From Desulfocapsa sp. (lineage in GTDB: Bacteria; Desulfobacterota; Desulfobulbia; Desulfobulbales; Desulfocapsaceae): a stretch of DNA of 59,789 bases. The stretch covers positions 2,323 through 62,111 of the forward strand of contig JAESPV010000026.1 of assembly GCA_016765495.1 (NCBI GenBank), written 5' to 3'. Below, in pieces: positions 1-9,401 of this stretch; the first letter of the stretch is position 1; the number at the start of each line of letters is the position of its first letter. The notes beneath the pieces were generated by a model, which saw only the letters and a list, made by a program, of their open reading frames with translations, had not been told where the DNA came from and searched no databases. A program made the position numbers and the translations under genes.

Positions 1-678
1 GATGCCCTGATAGGCTTGAACGAAAGCGGTCATAGGATTAAGAGGGATAAACCTCTGAGCCTCTTCCGGCAGCATGGTTACTATATACACAATGGGCGTG
101 AACCAGAACCAGAACTGAATAACAACGCTGACAAATTGTCCTACGTCACGAAAAAAAACGTTGATACTGGCAAGCAATATTCCCAAACCAACCACAAACA
201 TCTGCTGGATAATAAGTAGTGGAATATATCCGAGCACTACCCAACCAGGAAAACGATCTGTGATTAACAAAAAAGAAAGAAAAAGACTGAAGATTATCAA
301 AAAATTGATGGTCGCAGAGCAGAGTGCAATAACTGGAAGTGTAATTCTTGGAAAACTGACTTTTTTCAGCAGTGTTGCCTGTTCAATAAAAATATTAGGA
401 AAGCGACCGAGAAGCTCGACAAAAAAAAGCCAGGGCAACAATCCTGCACAGACAAACAGGCCATAGGCCATTGTATCGTCAATACCGGGTAATTTGGCCT
501 GCATAACCCTTGAGAAAATCACCGTATATATAGTAATCAGGGCAAGAGGATTGAGAATAGACCAGACACTGCCAAGGAGGGATCCCATATAACGGCTGCG
601 AAACTCTCTGGCAACCATACTGAGGACAAAGCCCTTATAGCACCAGAGCGCAACGAGACGACCTTTAAAATCACCCAT
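1..678 (-). CDS. ABC-2 type polysaccharide export permease (Wzm-like), C-terminus cut by window edge
   Basis: Reading the minus strand from an ATG at 678 gives an open frame of 226 codons that runs off the window. The product begins MGDFKGRLVALW, followed by an amphipathic segment and at least five hydrophobic helices. It carries the FRSRYMGSLLG-type cytoplasmic motif and the FWFTPIVY and LNPMT motifs typical of ABC-2 permeases of O-antigen and capsule exporters. It would form the membrane pore that, with an ATPase, moves a lipid-linked glycan across the inner membrane. It starts about 45 bases after the upstream dehydratase gene and is probably in its operon. No ATPase partner is visible at this end; the partner may lie beyond position 1. 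It is a different protein from the permease at 23323-24108. Confidence 0.85.
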   Translation of the reverse strand, partial: MGDFKGRLVALWCYKGFVLSMVAREFRSRYMGSLLGSVWSILNPLALITIYTVIFSRVMQAKLPGIDDTMAYGLFVCAGLLPWLFFVELLGRFPNIFIEQATLLKKVSFPRITLPVIALCSATINFLIIFSLFLSFLLITDRFPGWVVLGYIPLLIIQQMFVVGLGILLASINVFFRDVGQFVSVVIQFWFWFTPIVYIVTMLPEEAQRFIPLNPMTAFVQAYQGI

Positions 679-723
679 GCGTATACAATGAATAGTGAGT
701 GCCAGAGGTTCTGCAGTATTTTC

Positions 724-1692
724 TCACTTCGGCATACTCCTTAAACACTCATCCACCATCATGGAGGCCACTTCTTTCATTGTATATTTGGCTTTCCATC
801 CTAAGTCACGTTCGGCTTTGCTCGGGTCTGCCAAGGATATTTTAATATCAGTTGGACGCAACAGATCAGGGTTTAGCTCCACATATTCCTTCCAATTCAG
901 ATCAAGTGAGGCGAAAACTGTTTCGACAATATCTTCCAGACTATATGTGTGCCCTGTGGCGATAATATAATCTTCAGCCATATCCTGCTGCAGCATCAGC
1001 CACATTGCCTCAACATACTCGGGCGCCCAGCCCCAGTCACGCTTGACAGAGATATTACCAAGATTCATTTTTTCCTGTTTACCAGCCTTAATCTGACAAG
1101 CTTCCCGAACAATCTTTTGGGTAACAAAACGTTCCGGTCGCAAAGGGGACTCATGGTTAAACAACAATCCGGAGCAGGCAAAAATATCATAGGCTTCACG
1201 ATAATTTGCCACCTGCCAGAATGCTGCAGCTTTTGCTACTGCGTACGGACTGCGCGGTCTGAAAGGTGTATCCTCATTCGCTCTTTCACCATCGGTATTA
1301 CCAAAGCATTCACTCGAGCCTGCATTATAAAACTTTACAGGCACCTCTAGCATACGAATTGCTTCCAAAAGATTTAACGTGCCAACACTAATACTTTCAT
1401 ATGTTTCCATGGGCTGGCTAAAGGACAACCCAACAGAACTCTGACCAGCAAGATTATAAATTTCGTCGGGTTTAGCTTGTTTCAGTACCTGCAGTACACT
1501 GCGAAAATCTATAGATGAGACGGACTCCGTCTGTACCTGATCTTTTATACCAAGCTTTGTCAGGTTGGCAAAAGAAGACATCTGCGCATCACGCGATGAC
1601 CCCACCACATGATACCCTTTCTCCAGAAGCAATCTGGCAAGATAAGCTCCGTCCTGTCCTGATACTCCAAGGATAAGTGCTGTTTTACTCAT
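724..1692 (-). CDS. GDP-mannose 4,6-dehydratase family protein (second copy; dehydratase or reductase)
   Basis: This is a 322-residue extended short-chain dehydrogenase. The N-terminal NAD(P)-binding motif is GVSGQDG (residues 9-15). An SSECFG segment and a YAVAK motif carry the Ser-Glu-Tyr-Lys catalytic set. It is a paralogue of the neighbouring gmd but shorter and diverged: it lacks the long [13 protein letters not shown] loop of true Gmd. It could be a second dehydratase or act on the GDP-4-keto-6-deoxymannose product, as Rmd-type reductases do (inference). Its ATG overlaps the end of gmd by 8 bases, which implies translational coupling. The pathway is GDP-6-deoxyhexose synthesis for the adjacent glycan locus. 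Confidence 0.85.
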   Translation of the reverse strand: MSKTALILGVSGQDGAYLARLLLEKGYHVVGSSRDAQMSSFANLTKLGIKDQVQTESVSSIDFRSVLQVLKQAKPDEIYNLAGQSSVGLSFSQPMETYESISVGTLNLLEAIRMLEVPVKFYNAGSSECFGNTDGERANEDTPFRPRSPYAVAKAAAFWQVANYREAYDIFACSGLLFNHESPLRPERFVTQKIVREACQIKAGKQEKMNLGNISVKRDWGWAPEYVEAMWLMLQQDMAEDYIIATGHTYSLEDIVETVFASLDLNWKEYVELNPDLLRPTDIKISLADPSKAERDLGWKAKYTMKEVASMMVDECLRSMPK

Positions 1693-2818
1693 TATAAGTC
1701 TTTACCTGAAAACCTTCATGCTTACAAAGTGCATCTCGACGCGCTTCTTCCATATCATGAAGAACCATTTCGGACACAAGTTCTTCAAAACTGATTTGTG
1801 GTACCCATCCCAGTTTTTCCTTTGCCTTGGTCGCATCACCAAGCAATGTTTCCACTTCTGTTGGACGGAAATATCGAGAATCAACCTTAACGATACTATC
1901 ACCAGGTTTCACATGGGCAGTCACATCATATTTTTGAGTGTCAAGTTGTTGTACCTGGTCAACAATGCCCTGCTCTTCTATTCCACTCCCCTGCCATTTC
2001 AGAGTAATTCCAAGTTCGGCTGCTGCTGCATTAACAAAGTCACGAACCGAATACTGTTTTCCAGTGGCAATAACAAAATCTTCCGGGGTTTCCTGCTGAA
2101 GCATTAACCACTGCATCTCGACATAATCTTTTGCATGCCCCCAATCACGTTTAGCATCAAGATTTCCAAGATGAACACTCTTTTTCAGGCCAAGTACGAT
2201 TTGACTAAGTGCCCGGGTGATCTTTCTGGTGACAAATGTTTCACCACGAACAGGTGATTCATGATTAAAAAGGATACCATTACAAGCATATATCCCATAC
2301 GCTTCCCGATAATTAACAGTAATCCAGTATGCATACATCTTAGCAACTGCATAAGGAGAACGGGGATAGAAAGGAGTTTTTTCTGTCTGTGGAACTTCCT
2401 GAACCTTACCAAACAGCTCAGAGGTTGATGCCTGATAATATCTGGTTTTTCCGGCAAGACCAATGGTTCGAATTGCTTCAAGTATTCTCAAGGCACCAAG
2501 GGCATCAGAATTCGCTGTATACTCAGGCTCCTCAAATGAAACAGCCACATGAGACTGAGCTGCAAGATTATATATTTCATCGGGTTGAACCTCCTGAAGG
2601 ATATGAATCAGGCTGCTGGAATCGGTCATGTCGCCATGATGGAGAAAAAATCGCCGATTTTCCTCGTGCGGTCCCTGATACAAGTGATCAATTCTAGCGG
2701 TATTAAAAAGTGAAGTACGCCGTTTGATACCGTGCACTTCATATCCTTTATTTAATAGCAATTCGGCAAGATACGCACCATCCTGTCCGGTAACACCTGT
2801 AATAAGAGCTTTTTTCAT
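1685..2818 (-). CDS. gmd: GDP-mannose 4,6-dehydratase
   Basis: The 377-residue product has full Gmd character: GVTGQDG nucleotide-binding loop near residue 8, [13 protein letters not shown] segment, STSELFG, YAVAK catalytic pair, [16 protein letters not shown], and a C-terminal [11 protein letters not shown] block. Length matches the family (about 350-375). The enzyme converts GDP-D-mannose to GDP-4-keto-6-deoxy-D-mannose, the precursor of GDP-L-fucose, GDP-D-rhamnose and related sugars. It lies between fcl upstream (206-base gap with a tandem repeat) and a second dehydratase-family gene that overlaps its 3' end. Together with fcl it forms a two-step GDP-L-fucose route. Confidence 0.96.
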   Translation of the reverse strand: MKKALITGVTGQDGAYLAELLLNKGYEVHGIKRRTSLFNTARIDHLYQGPHEENRRFFLHHGDMTDSSSLIHILQEVQPDEIYNLAAQSHVAVSFEEPEYTANSDALGALRILEAIRTIGLAGKTRYYQASTSELFGKVQEVPQTEKTPFYPRSPYAVAKMYAYWITVNYREAYGIYACNGILFNHESPVRGETFVTRKITRALSQIVLGLKKSVHLGNLDAKRDWGHAKDYVEMQWLMLQQETPEDFVIATGKQYSVRDFVNAAAAELGITLKWQGSGIEEQGIVDQVQQLDTQKYDVTAHVKPGDSIVKVDSRYFRPTEVETLLGDATKAKEKLGWVPQISFEELVSEMVLHDMEEARRDALCKHEGFQVKTYNE

Positions 2819-2868
2819 CGTTTTATATCCTTATTGGAAAATACGAACATCATGCCCTGCGGGCAGAA

Positions 2869-2912
2869 GGTGTTCGGTATTCGGTATTCGGTATTCGGTA
2901 TTTGGTATTTGG
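2869..2912. repeat. Heptanucleotide tandem repeat (GGTATTC) between fcl and gmd
   Basis: Six consecutive 7-base units occur: one GGTGTTC, three GGTATTC and two GGTATTT, ending in GG. They lie in the 206-base gap between fcl and gmd, directly next to a short GC-rich GCCCTGCGGGC hairpin at about 2853-2863. The rest of the gap (2819-3024) shows no coding potential. The copy number could vary by slippage. Whether it affects gmd expression cannot be told from the sequence. Confidence 0.9.
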
Positions 2913-3024
2913 CAACTGACATAGGACAATTCCCACATAAGTTGCATCTACTCACTGGGTAAACAAAAGAATTTCAGAAAATTCTGATGTTATAACATAA
3001 CAGAAAACTTTATAAATAGTCTTT

Positions 3025-4011
3025 CTATACTTCTTCTTTGGTGCAATATTCCAGGTAGGTCTCTTTAATACCATCGGACAAGGAGATACCAGGCTGCCAT
3101 CCTAAATTATTAATTCGACTGGTATCAAGTAATTTCTGCGGAGTTCCGTCAGGTTTCGTTGCATCCCATTTAATCTCTCCTGAAAACTCTGTGATACGCT
3201 GTACTTCTTTGGCCAGATCAAAAATTGTAATATCTTTACCATATCCGACATTTATCAAAGGGGCACCGTCCAAAGAAAATGATTCAAAGAGAATTTTCTT
3301 CTTAAGTGTTAGTAAAAAAACTACCGCTGCAGCAAGGTCGTCACAGTGTAAAAATTCCCTTCGTGATGTTCCGGTTCCCCAAAGCATGACCGAATCCTGT
3401 TTTCCACATTTTGCTTCATGCATTTTCCGTATCAGTGCTGGCAGTACATGGGAATCCTGCAGGCCATAACTGTCCCCTGGGCCATATAAATTAGTAGGCA
3501 TAATTGCGAAATAGTCGGTTCCATACTGGCGATTATAAGCCTCACACATTTTTATCCCGGCAATTTTAGCTATTGCGTATGGTTCATTTGTTGGCTCTAA
3601 TGGCCCTGAAAGGAGATGCTCTTCTTTCATTGGCTGTGGAGCAAATTTAGGATAAATACAAGAACTACCAAGAAACAAGAGATTCTGAACTCCTGAACGC
3701 CAGGCTTCATGAATAACATTATTTTGCACTGTCAGGTTATTATAAATAAAATCTGCAGGATACATTGAATTCGCAAGAATACCGCCAACTTTGGCAGCAG
3801 CCAGAATAATGCAGTCAAACTGCTCTTGTTTGAGAAACTGGTGAACTCCATTCTGATCCAGAAGATCCAGTTCATCATGTGAACGTAGCACCAAATTTTC
3901 GCACCCCTGCTGTCTTAACCGGCGAACGACTGCAGAACCCACCATTCCACGATGGCCTGCAACAAATATTTTTGATTCTGATTGAATGAAACCAGTTCCC
4001 ATTTTTATCAC
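3025..4011 (-). CDS. fcl: GDP-L-fucose synthase (GDP-4-keto-6-deoxymannose 3,5-epimerase/4-reductase)
   Basis: The 328-residue product has the NADP-binding motif GHRGMVGSA near residue 19, GSSCIYP (catalytic Ser and Cys), a YAIAK catalytic Tyr-Lys pair, and NLYGPGD. These are diagnostic of Fcl/WcaG. It converts GDP-4-keto-6-deoxy-D-mannose to GDP-L-fucose using NADPH. It lies upstream of gmd on the same strand and downstream of the O-antigen ligase-like gene, so it belongs to the glycan operon. The first ATG (4011) is followed by a second at residue 4, so the start could be 9 bases shorter. Confidence 0.95.
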   Translation of the reverse strand: MIKMGTGFIQSESKIFVAGHRGMVGSAVVRRLRQQGCENLVLRSHDELDLLDQNGVHQFLKQEQFDCIILAAAKVGGILANSMYPADFIYNNLTVQNNVIHEAWRSGVQNLLFLGSSCIYPKFAPQPMKEEHLLSGPLEPTNEPYAIAKIAGIKMCEAYNRQYGTDYFAIMPTNLYGPGDSYGLQDSHVLPALIRKMHEAKCGKQDSVMLWGTGTSRREFLHCDDLAAAVVFLLTLKKKILFESFSLDGAPLINVGYGKDITIFDLAKEVQRITEFSGEIKWDATKPDGTPQKLLDTSRINNLGWQPGISLSDGIKETYLEYCTKEEV

Positions 4012-4040
4012 TAATTAATCCTCTGCCAGCAACCAGAATT

Positions 4041-6110
4041 CTAAGGTATAAGTAAACAGGGAATTGCTGGTACCATAGGCAGTCTATTTAATTCACCAAT
4101 CGCAATACCAAGTAGCCTGGAATCTTGACTAAGACCGATTCTTAACGGACTGAAAACTCTATCAACCTCAAAGTTAACTTTAATATCCGAGCCTTTTATA
4201 GATGAGACACTATAACTTAATATTTTTTTTCCTCCATTTAAAAAATGTACACGATCAACCACAGCATTATTGATGGATATTGTGAGAGTAAGTCCCTTCG
4301 GTTTTTGACTGTTAAAAGGAAGTGCGACAACGCTTATAATCAATTCTTTTCTTTCAGCGGGAAGGTAGTATTCCGCCTTCCCGGATATCCAGCGCATATT
4401 AATTCCATTCCAGTTCTCCAACGAATAAAAACCATAAGTAACTGGAATAGTCCAGGGATCCCGCTTATATATATTCGAACAAAAACCAACCACATAGAGG
4501 AAAAAAATGCTTATTCCTATTATTTTAAAAGCTTTCGTTCTAATACCCGATGTATACTGAATATCTTCCTGTAAATATTGTCCTTTAGAGATAATAGCAA
4601 CAATAGGCCAGAACAAAAACTGCTGACTGACAAGAAGGAGAGGGTGACCAGTTAACATGGTCAACAAATATGCTCCAAGACCATAACGAAATGGTCGTAA
4701 AAAAATTCCCTTAGGGAACGCTTGCTTTCTTCTTTGAGTAACACCTCCAAGTGAAGAATACAGGGACAGCAGAATAAATAAAAATAAAATGAGAGAAGGT
4801 ACACCTAGCTCTGCTGCAAATTGCAGGTAATAATTATGGGAATTCTCAGTGTCCAGTAATCTTTCCTTAGAACTTTTATAAAATTGTATATTCCTGTATA
4901 CATTCCCTACCCCAACGCCAGTAAGCGGATACTCCAGAACCATAGTCAAAGAACGATCCCACAGATCATATCGAGCTATAAGATTTCTATCTCCGGCTAA
5001 ATCCTTAACATTTAGTAATGTCCCGAGCCTGTACAACCCAGCGTTGTCGGACTTAAGCAGAGTAGGAATAAACAGTGACGCTATACCAAAAAGAACAATC
5101 AGGACAGTAATAGCACCAATTATTACTTTTTTGTTTTTTATGGTTTGTACTAAAACAACCAATACTAATGTACCTGACACGAGCCATGTGATTCTTGACG
5201 ACGAATACAAACAAAGAAGAAAAAATACAAAGACAAACACCCCATACTGCACGGTCTTCCAGTATGATGCTTTTCTACCGTCAGGTTTTCTTTTATTGTC
5301 TCTCTCTTGATCGAATTTACTCAGAAACAAAACAACGAAAATCATAAAAAATAAAGCAACTACACTTCCGTATGAATGGATGTCATTAAACGGCAAAGAC
5401 AAACCAGTATACACTGCCCCACTAGTCTTGAGATCAACCCAATGAAACAGTGCAAACCCAGCAACACAAATAGCCTGAACATAAATAGTTCTTGAAAAAA
5501 TGACCCATTTTTTATGTCCGGTTATCTCAAGCTCAACCATTTGAAACAAAACCAGACCTTTCAGAAGAATCAATGCGGCATTAACCTGCCATAAAGGCTC
5601 AGCCTGCGTGAAAGATGGGAAACTACTCGCCCATTCAAGCCAAAACTTTGACGGAATTGGCCATTCCACAACACGAAAAACAACAAGGCACAAATTCAAT
5701 AAGACAATTATCGACAGAAGATAAGTAAGAAGAGATATCGTTGTTTCAGGCTGAGAACTTTTTCTATTTAATAAATATCGTGGAAACCAGGCAAGGTATA
5801 CAACAGTAAAAGCAAAGGAAGTTTCTTTCACCCCATAAAGAACCGACATGCCATTTAAAAGTGGCACAGCAGCAACAAAAAGACAGAGTCCCCAAAAGGG
5901 TTTGAACAAAGTAAGCAGGAAAAGGCATCCTGCCATAAGTAACATAAAAAAATCGATGGAAGTATGATGCTGAATTGCTAATAATTCAACCAGCAAAATT
6001 CCATAAAAAACCAACAGGAAAGGCTTTTTACTCTGCACCAATAGAGCTGTTCCTATCTGACCATACGAACGATCTAACATCTTACTTTCGCCAATATCTT
6101 TTAAACACAA
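4041..6110 (-). CDS. O-antigen ligase/polymerase family membrane protein with extra C-terminal domain
   Basis: This 689-residue protein has about a dozen hydrophobic segments over residues 30-530. The Wzy_C/WaaL signature appears as PLTGVGVGNVYR followed by ENSHNYYLQFAAELG. Such proteins either join O-polysaccharide to its acceptor or polymerise repeat units in the periplasm. After the last helix comes a soluble region of roughly 130 residues starting near MRWISGKAEYY and ending SQDSRLLGIAIGEL. This matches a domain present twice in the ligase at 40058-42481. Starts at residue 1 or at residue 11 (position 6080) are both possible. It is flanked by fcl downstream and a GT4 gene upstream. Sequence alone does not separate ligase from polymerase. 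Confidence 0.85.
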   Translation of the reverse strand: MCLKDIGESKMLDRSYGQIGTALLVQSKKPFLLVFYGILLVELLAIQHHTSIDFFMLLMAGCLFLLTLFKPFWGLCLFVAAVPLLNGMSVLYGVKETSFAFTVVYLAWFPRYLLNRKSSQPETTISLLTYLLSIIVLLNLCLVVFRVVEWPIPSKFWLEWASSFPSFTQAEPLWQVNAALILLKGLVLFQMVELEITGHKKWVIFSRTIYVQAICVAGFALFHWVDLKTSGAVYTGLSLPFNDIHSYGSVVALFFMIFVVLFLSKFDQERDNKRKPDGRKASYWKTVQYGVFVFVFFLLCLYSSSRITWLVSGTLVLVVLVQTIKNKKVIIGAITVLIVLFGIASLFIPTLLKSDNAGLYRLGTLLNVKDLAGDRNLIARYDLWDRSLTMVLEYPLTGVGVGNVYRNIQFYKSSKERLLDTENSHNYYLQFAAELGVPSLILFLFILLSLYSSLGGVTQRRKQAFPKGIFLRPFRYGLGAYLLTMLTGHPLLLVSQQFLFWPIVAIISKGQYLQEDIQYTSGIRTKAFKIIGISIFFLYVVGFCSNIYKRDPWTIPVTYGFYSLENWNGINMRWISGKAEYYLPAERKELIISVVALPFNSQKPKGLTLTISINNAVVDRVHFLNGGKKILSYSVSSIKGSDIKVNFEVDRVFSPLRIGLSQDSRLLGIAIGELNRLPMVPAIPCLLIP

Positions 6111-6283
6111 TTAACATCTCAATAAAAGAGATCTTCTTGAGTTTCATTAACATTACTTGATGACGTAGCTTTCCTGGGTATTCCAAATTTCCGACAACCT
6201 ATTATTGTGAAAGAATTACACCTCAATTTTTTCGTGTGCGTTCCTTAGACCCCCAACTGGAAAATCAGGCTACGGCCAAAAGT

Positions 6284-7552
6284 CTATACGTTATCCTTCC
6301 TGGTCGAATAACTGGCAACAGCATCATCAAACGTCATTCCCAGTCTCTTGGACAATTTACTGATCTCGTGATTATCGCAAACATATGATCGCCCAGCTTC
6401 CCCCATGATTCGCCTTTCTTCGTTTGACATACCGTATAATTCAACAATTTTTTGAGCTAACCCACCTGGGTCTCCCGGCGGAATGGTAATTCCTGCACCT
6501 GCTTCTTCTATAGGATTGTTAGCAGAATCACAACAGAACAACACTGGTTTTGCTGCAGCCATATAATCAAAAAGTTTGTTTGAGCTAATACCAAATTTAA
6601 ATACCGGCACTTCAATTAAATTAAAAATGAAGGCATCAGCCTCCGCAGCCAACACGGGTATTTCTTCCTTCTTTATGGCGTCTTCGAAAAAGACATTTTT
6701 TAATCCCAAATCATTCATCATTTGCTTTAGAGCAGGTTTTAATGGCCCGTTACCAATTAAACGTAAAATAATCCTGCTCTCTGCGAGTTGTTTTTCCTCC
6801 AAAACTTTCATTGCCCTTATAACATTATCAAGGCCATTTGCCAGCCCATGAGCTCCAAAATACATTAAAACAAAAGCATCTTGTCCTTTATATTTTTTTG
6901 ATCTATCTTCGGTTACAGATCGGGTTGCCATACTAACACCGTTGGGTATCCAAACTATTTTCTTTTTTGAAATACCAAGGGGAACAATGTAATCAACAGC
7001 TTTTGGTAATAGCGTCACTATGCGGGTAGCCTTACGATAGAGCCACTTCTCAAGAACACGAAGTAATCGAACACTTACACTTCCAGCTTTAAACCTTCCA
7101 ATATCTACTAAGGTCTGGGGCCAAAGGTCGCGCACTTCAAACACAAAAGGAACATTATGTTTTTTTGCAAGTAATGCACCTGCTAAGGCTGCAAAAGGGT
7201 GAACACTTGAGCCTACGACTAAATCAGGTGGTGGAAGCTGTCTTGTATACCGTGGCAATAAAGTGCGGTATGTATAGAATAACATGTTCATCATTCGTCC
7301 GACCCCATTACCGATATAAATAGAGGTGCGAACCCATAAAAAAGGAACCTTCCCATGCATTTCTAAACAAAAACATTCTTTTTTATTTAATCGCTGTTTA
7401 CCGCTGTTGAGTTCCACACTCCCAGCAATTATTGTTGCCTGCCATCCATGGGACAACAGCTTTTCTGAAAGATCGTAATGTCTAGTGCTGCCAGCACTTC
7501 CTGGATCACTGGCATAGTGATTAAGAATCCATACTTGCTTCAATGTATTCAA
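6284..7552 (-). CDS. Glycosyltransferase family 4 (WbuB-like)
   Basis: A GT4 enzyme of about 422 residues. The N-terminal fold begins VWILNHYASDPG, with the acceptor-side FEVRDLWPQTL motif. The C-terminal nucleotide-sugar half has MYFGAHGLANGLDNV and a SSNKLFDYMAAAKPVLF donor-binding loop. The open frame extends to an ATG at 7636, inside the preceding asnB. The true start is probably TTG at 7552 or TTG at 7543. The latter has an AAAGG ribosome site 10 bases upstream, just past the asnB stop codon. It is close in type to the GT4 at 46198-47442. The sugar transferred cannot be read from the sequence. Confidence 0.88.
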   Translation of the reverse strand: MNTLKQVWILNHYASDPGSAGSTRHYDLSEKLLSHGWQATIIAGSVELNSGKQRLNKKECFCLEMHGKVPFLWVRTSIYIGNGVGRMMNMLFYTYRTLLPRYTRQLPPPDLVVGSSVHPFAALAGALLAKKHNVPFVFEVRDLWPQTLVDIGRFKAGSVSVRLLRVLEKWLYRKATRIVTLLPKAVDYIVPLGISKKKIVWIPNGVSMATRSVTEDRSKKYKGQDAFVLMYFGAHGLANGLDNVIRAMKVLEEKQLAESRIILRLIGNGPLKPALKQMMNDLGLKNVFFEDAIKKEEIPVLAAEADAFIFNLIEVPVFKFGISSNKLFDYMAAAKPVLFCCDSANNPIEEAGAGITIPPGDPGGLAQKIVELYGMSNEERRIMGEAGRSYVCDNHEISKLSKRLGMTFDDAVASYSTRKDNV

Positions 7553-7556
7553 ACCT

Positions 7557-9389
7557 TTAATGCGTAACTTGAAACGCTCTTTCCCAAAGCGCAACACTAT
7601 AAAGCCGCCATTGGCTTCTAAAATCCAATCCGGCAAACATTTTCAACATTTTATCCATATCACAACATTGAGATAACACACTGGAATCATATATGACTTT
7701 TTTCATTATCGCATGATGTCTTGGTATCCACTTTTTTTCTGGAGCTTCAAATCCGCGCTTATCACGTCTCCATACGATTTTATCAGGCATTTTATTTTTC
7801 ATTACCTCCCGCAAAAGCCATTTACTCCACCCGTTATGAATTTTTAGCTCACTGGAATACGACAAGGCCGATTCGACCAAACGATAATCCAGGAAAGGCA
7901 ATCGTGCTTCCACAGAATGTGCCATGGAACTCTTATCCTCATAGCGCAAAAGGACAGGTAAATTCGTGGATACATTTTCTAATTTCTGTAGAGCAAAGAT
8001 ATCATAACATGATTTTGAGAAAGCTGTAAGGTGCTCAGGTAGAAGTGGGAACTGCTTCATGTAACTATGTTTTCTGCAATAATAACGATAACGGGAAGAA
8101 GCGGATAACCCAGCTAGCAAATACATTGCAAGCCTCCTTAACGTCAGATTATCATCATTAGCCAGAAGTTTCCTCATACTGGCAACAGCTTTCCTGGCTC
8201 CATTATTTTGCAATATTTCCACAAGATACGCAGCATAGTATTTGGGATAGCCCAATAGTGTTTCATCCCCACCCTGCCCATCCAGCAATACAGTAATTCC
8301 ATTTTTTCTTGCTTCCAACATAACAAAATATTGCATAACCAGGGAGGGACTGCCGAATGGTTCTTCCTGAATTACAGCAACATTGTTTATAATTCCATTA
8401 AAATCTGCATATGACGGACGAACAGTGATCCATTGCAACCCAGAATGTTCAACGACAATCTTAGCGTAAGCGGATTCGTCATTATCCTTCTGAGTTGATA
8501 CTGCGGTGATAGCAGCAAAAGCTTGGCCTGAATGAAGAGGACAATATTTTTCTGCAGCCAATGTAGCAATACTAGAACTATCCAATCCACCACTCAAGCA
8601 TGTACCTACTCTCACATCAGAACGTAATCGTAACGAGATACTGTCATCCAGCAGTTCCCTGTAGTGCATCGTTGCTTCCAGTGGAGACAATTGAGATAAA
8701 GTATATTTTTTTTCCAATTGATAATATCTTTCAATTGTAACTTTACACTCAGCCAATGAATATATGAGGTTATGACCAGCGGGTAACTTTACAATATCCT
8801 GAAAAAACGTTTCCTCATTATGATCCGTGATGGATGTCAAAAGGAAATTTACCAACACGTCATAATTGGCCGTTGGCTTAGAAAGAAAAGGAAGTAATTG
8901 TTTTATTTCCGAACCAAAAATAAACGTTGCTGACGACTCAACATAATAAAATGGTTTAATCCCAAATCGATCTCTCGAACAGAAGATAACTTCTTTTGTC
9001 GCATCATAAATCGCAAATGCCCACATTCCGTTAAATTTTTTAACGCAATCACTGCCCCATTCCTGATAGGCCTCCAGTACAACCTCGGTATCACATTGAC
9101 TTACGAAACGCCTTCCCTGATCCCGCAGCTCATTCCGCAATTCAAGATAATTATAAATTTCCCCATTATATACAAGAACAAATCGGCCATCCCGTGACAC
9201 CATTGGTTGATGGCCTTTACTTGACAGGTCATGTATCATCAATCTGCGGTGACCAAAAGCAAAACCGGTACCAAAAAAAAATCCTTCACCATCAGGGCCG
9301 CGGTGTTTTACCAGCCTGGTAGCCAGATGGATTTTTTCTTTGTCAACTGGCAATTTTGATTTATTAATATAACCAGCAATTCCACACAT
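7557..9389 (-). CDS. asnB: Asparagine synthase (glutamine-hydrolysing) homologue 1
   Basis: The 610-residue protein starts MCGIAGY, placing the glutaminase nucleophile at Cys2 once Met is removed. Other class II amidotransferase motifs are HRGPDGEG, HRRLMIHDLS and YNGEIYNY. The synthetase half has the ATP PP-loop SGGLDSSS and GQGGDETLLGY. Length is near the family norm. In glycan clusters, AsnB homologues are often thought to amidate a carboxyl group such as that of a uronic acid (known association); true asparagine synthesis is the alternative. It sits between wecB and a glycosyltransferase, and the stop codon is only 5 bases before the next gene. Confidence 0.92.
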   Translation of the reverse strand: MCGIAGYINKSKLPVDKEKIHLATRLVKHRGPDGEGFFFGTGFAFGHRRLMIHDLSSKGHQPMVSRDGRFVLVYNGEIYNYLELRNELRDQGRRFVSQCDTEVVLEAYQEWGSDCVKKFNGMWAFAIYDATKEVIFCSRDRFGIKPFYYVESSATFIFGSEIKQLLPFLSKPTANYDVLVNFLLTSITDHNEETFFQDIVKLPAGHNLIYSLAECKVTIERYYQLEKKYTLSQLSPLEATMHYRELLDDSISLRLRSDVRVGTCLSGGLDSSSIATLAAEKYCPLHSGQAFAAITAVSTQKDNDESAYAKIVVEHSGLQWITVRPSYADFNGIINNVAVIQEEPFGSPSLVMQYFVMLEARKNGITVLLDGQGGDETLLGYPKYYAAYLVEILQNNGARKAVASMRKLLANDDNLTLRRLAMYLLAGLSASSRYRYYCRKHSYMKQFPLLPEHLTAFSKSCYDIFALQKLENVSTNLPVLLRYEDKSSMAHSVEARLPFLDYRLVESALSYSSELKIHNGWSKWLLREVMKNKMPDKIVWRRDKRGFEAPEKKWIPRHHAIMKKVIYDSSVLSQCCDMDKMLKMFAGLDFRSQWRLYSVALWERAFQVTH

Positions 9390-9401
9390 GGTACAACCTC
9401 G

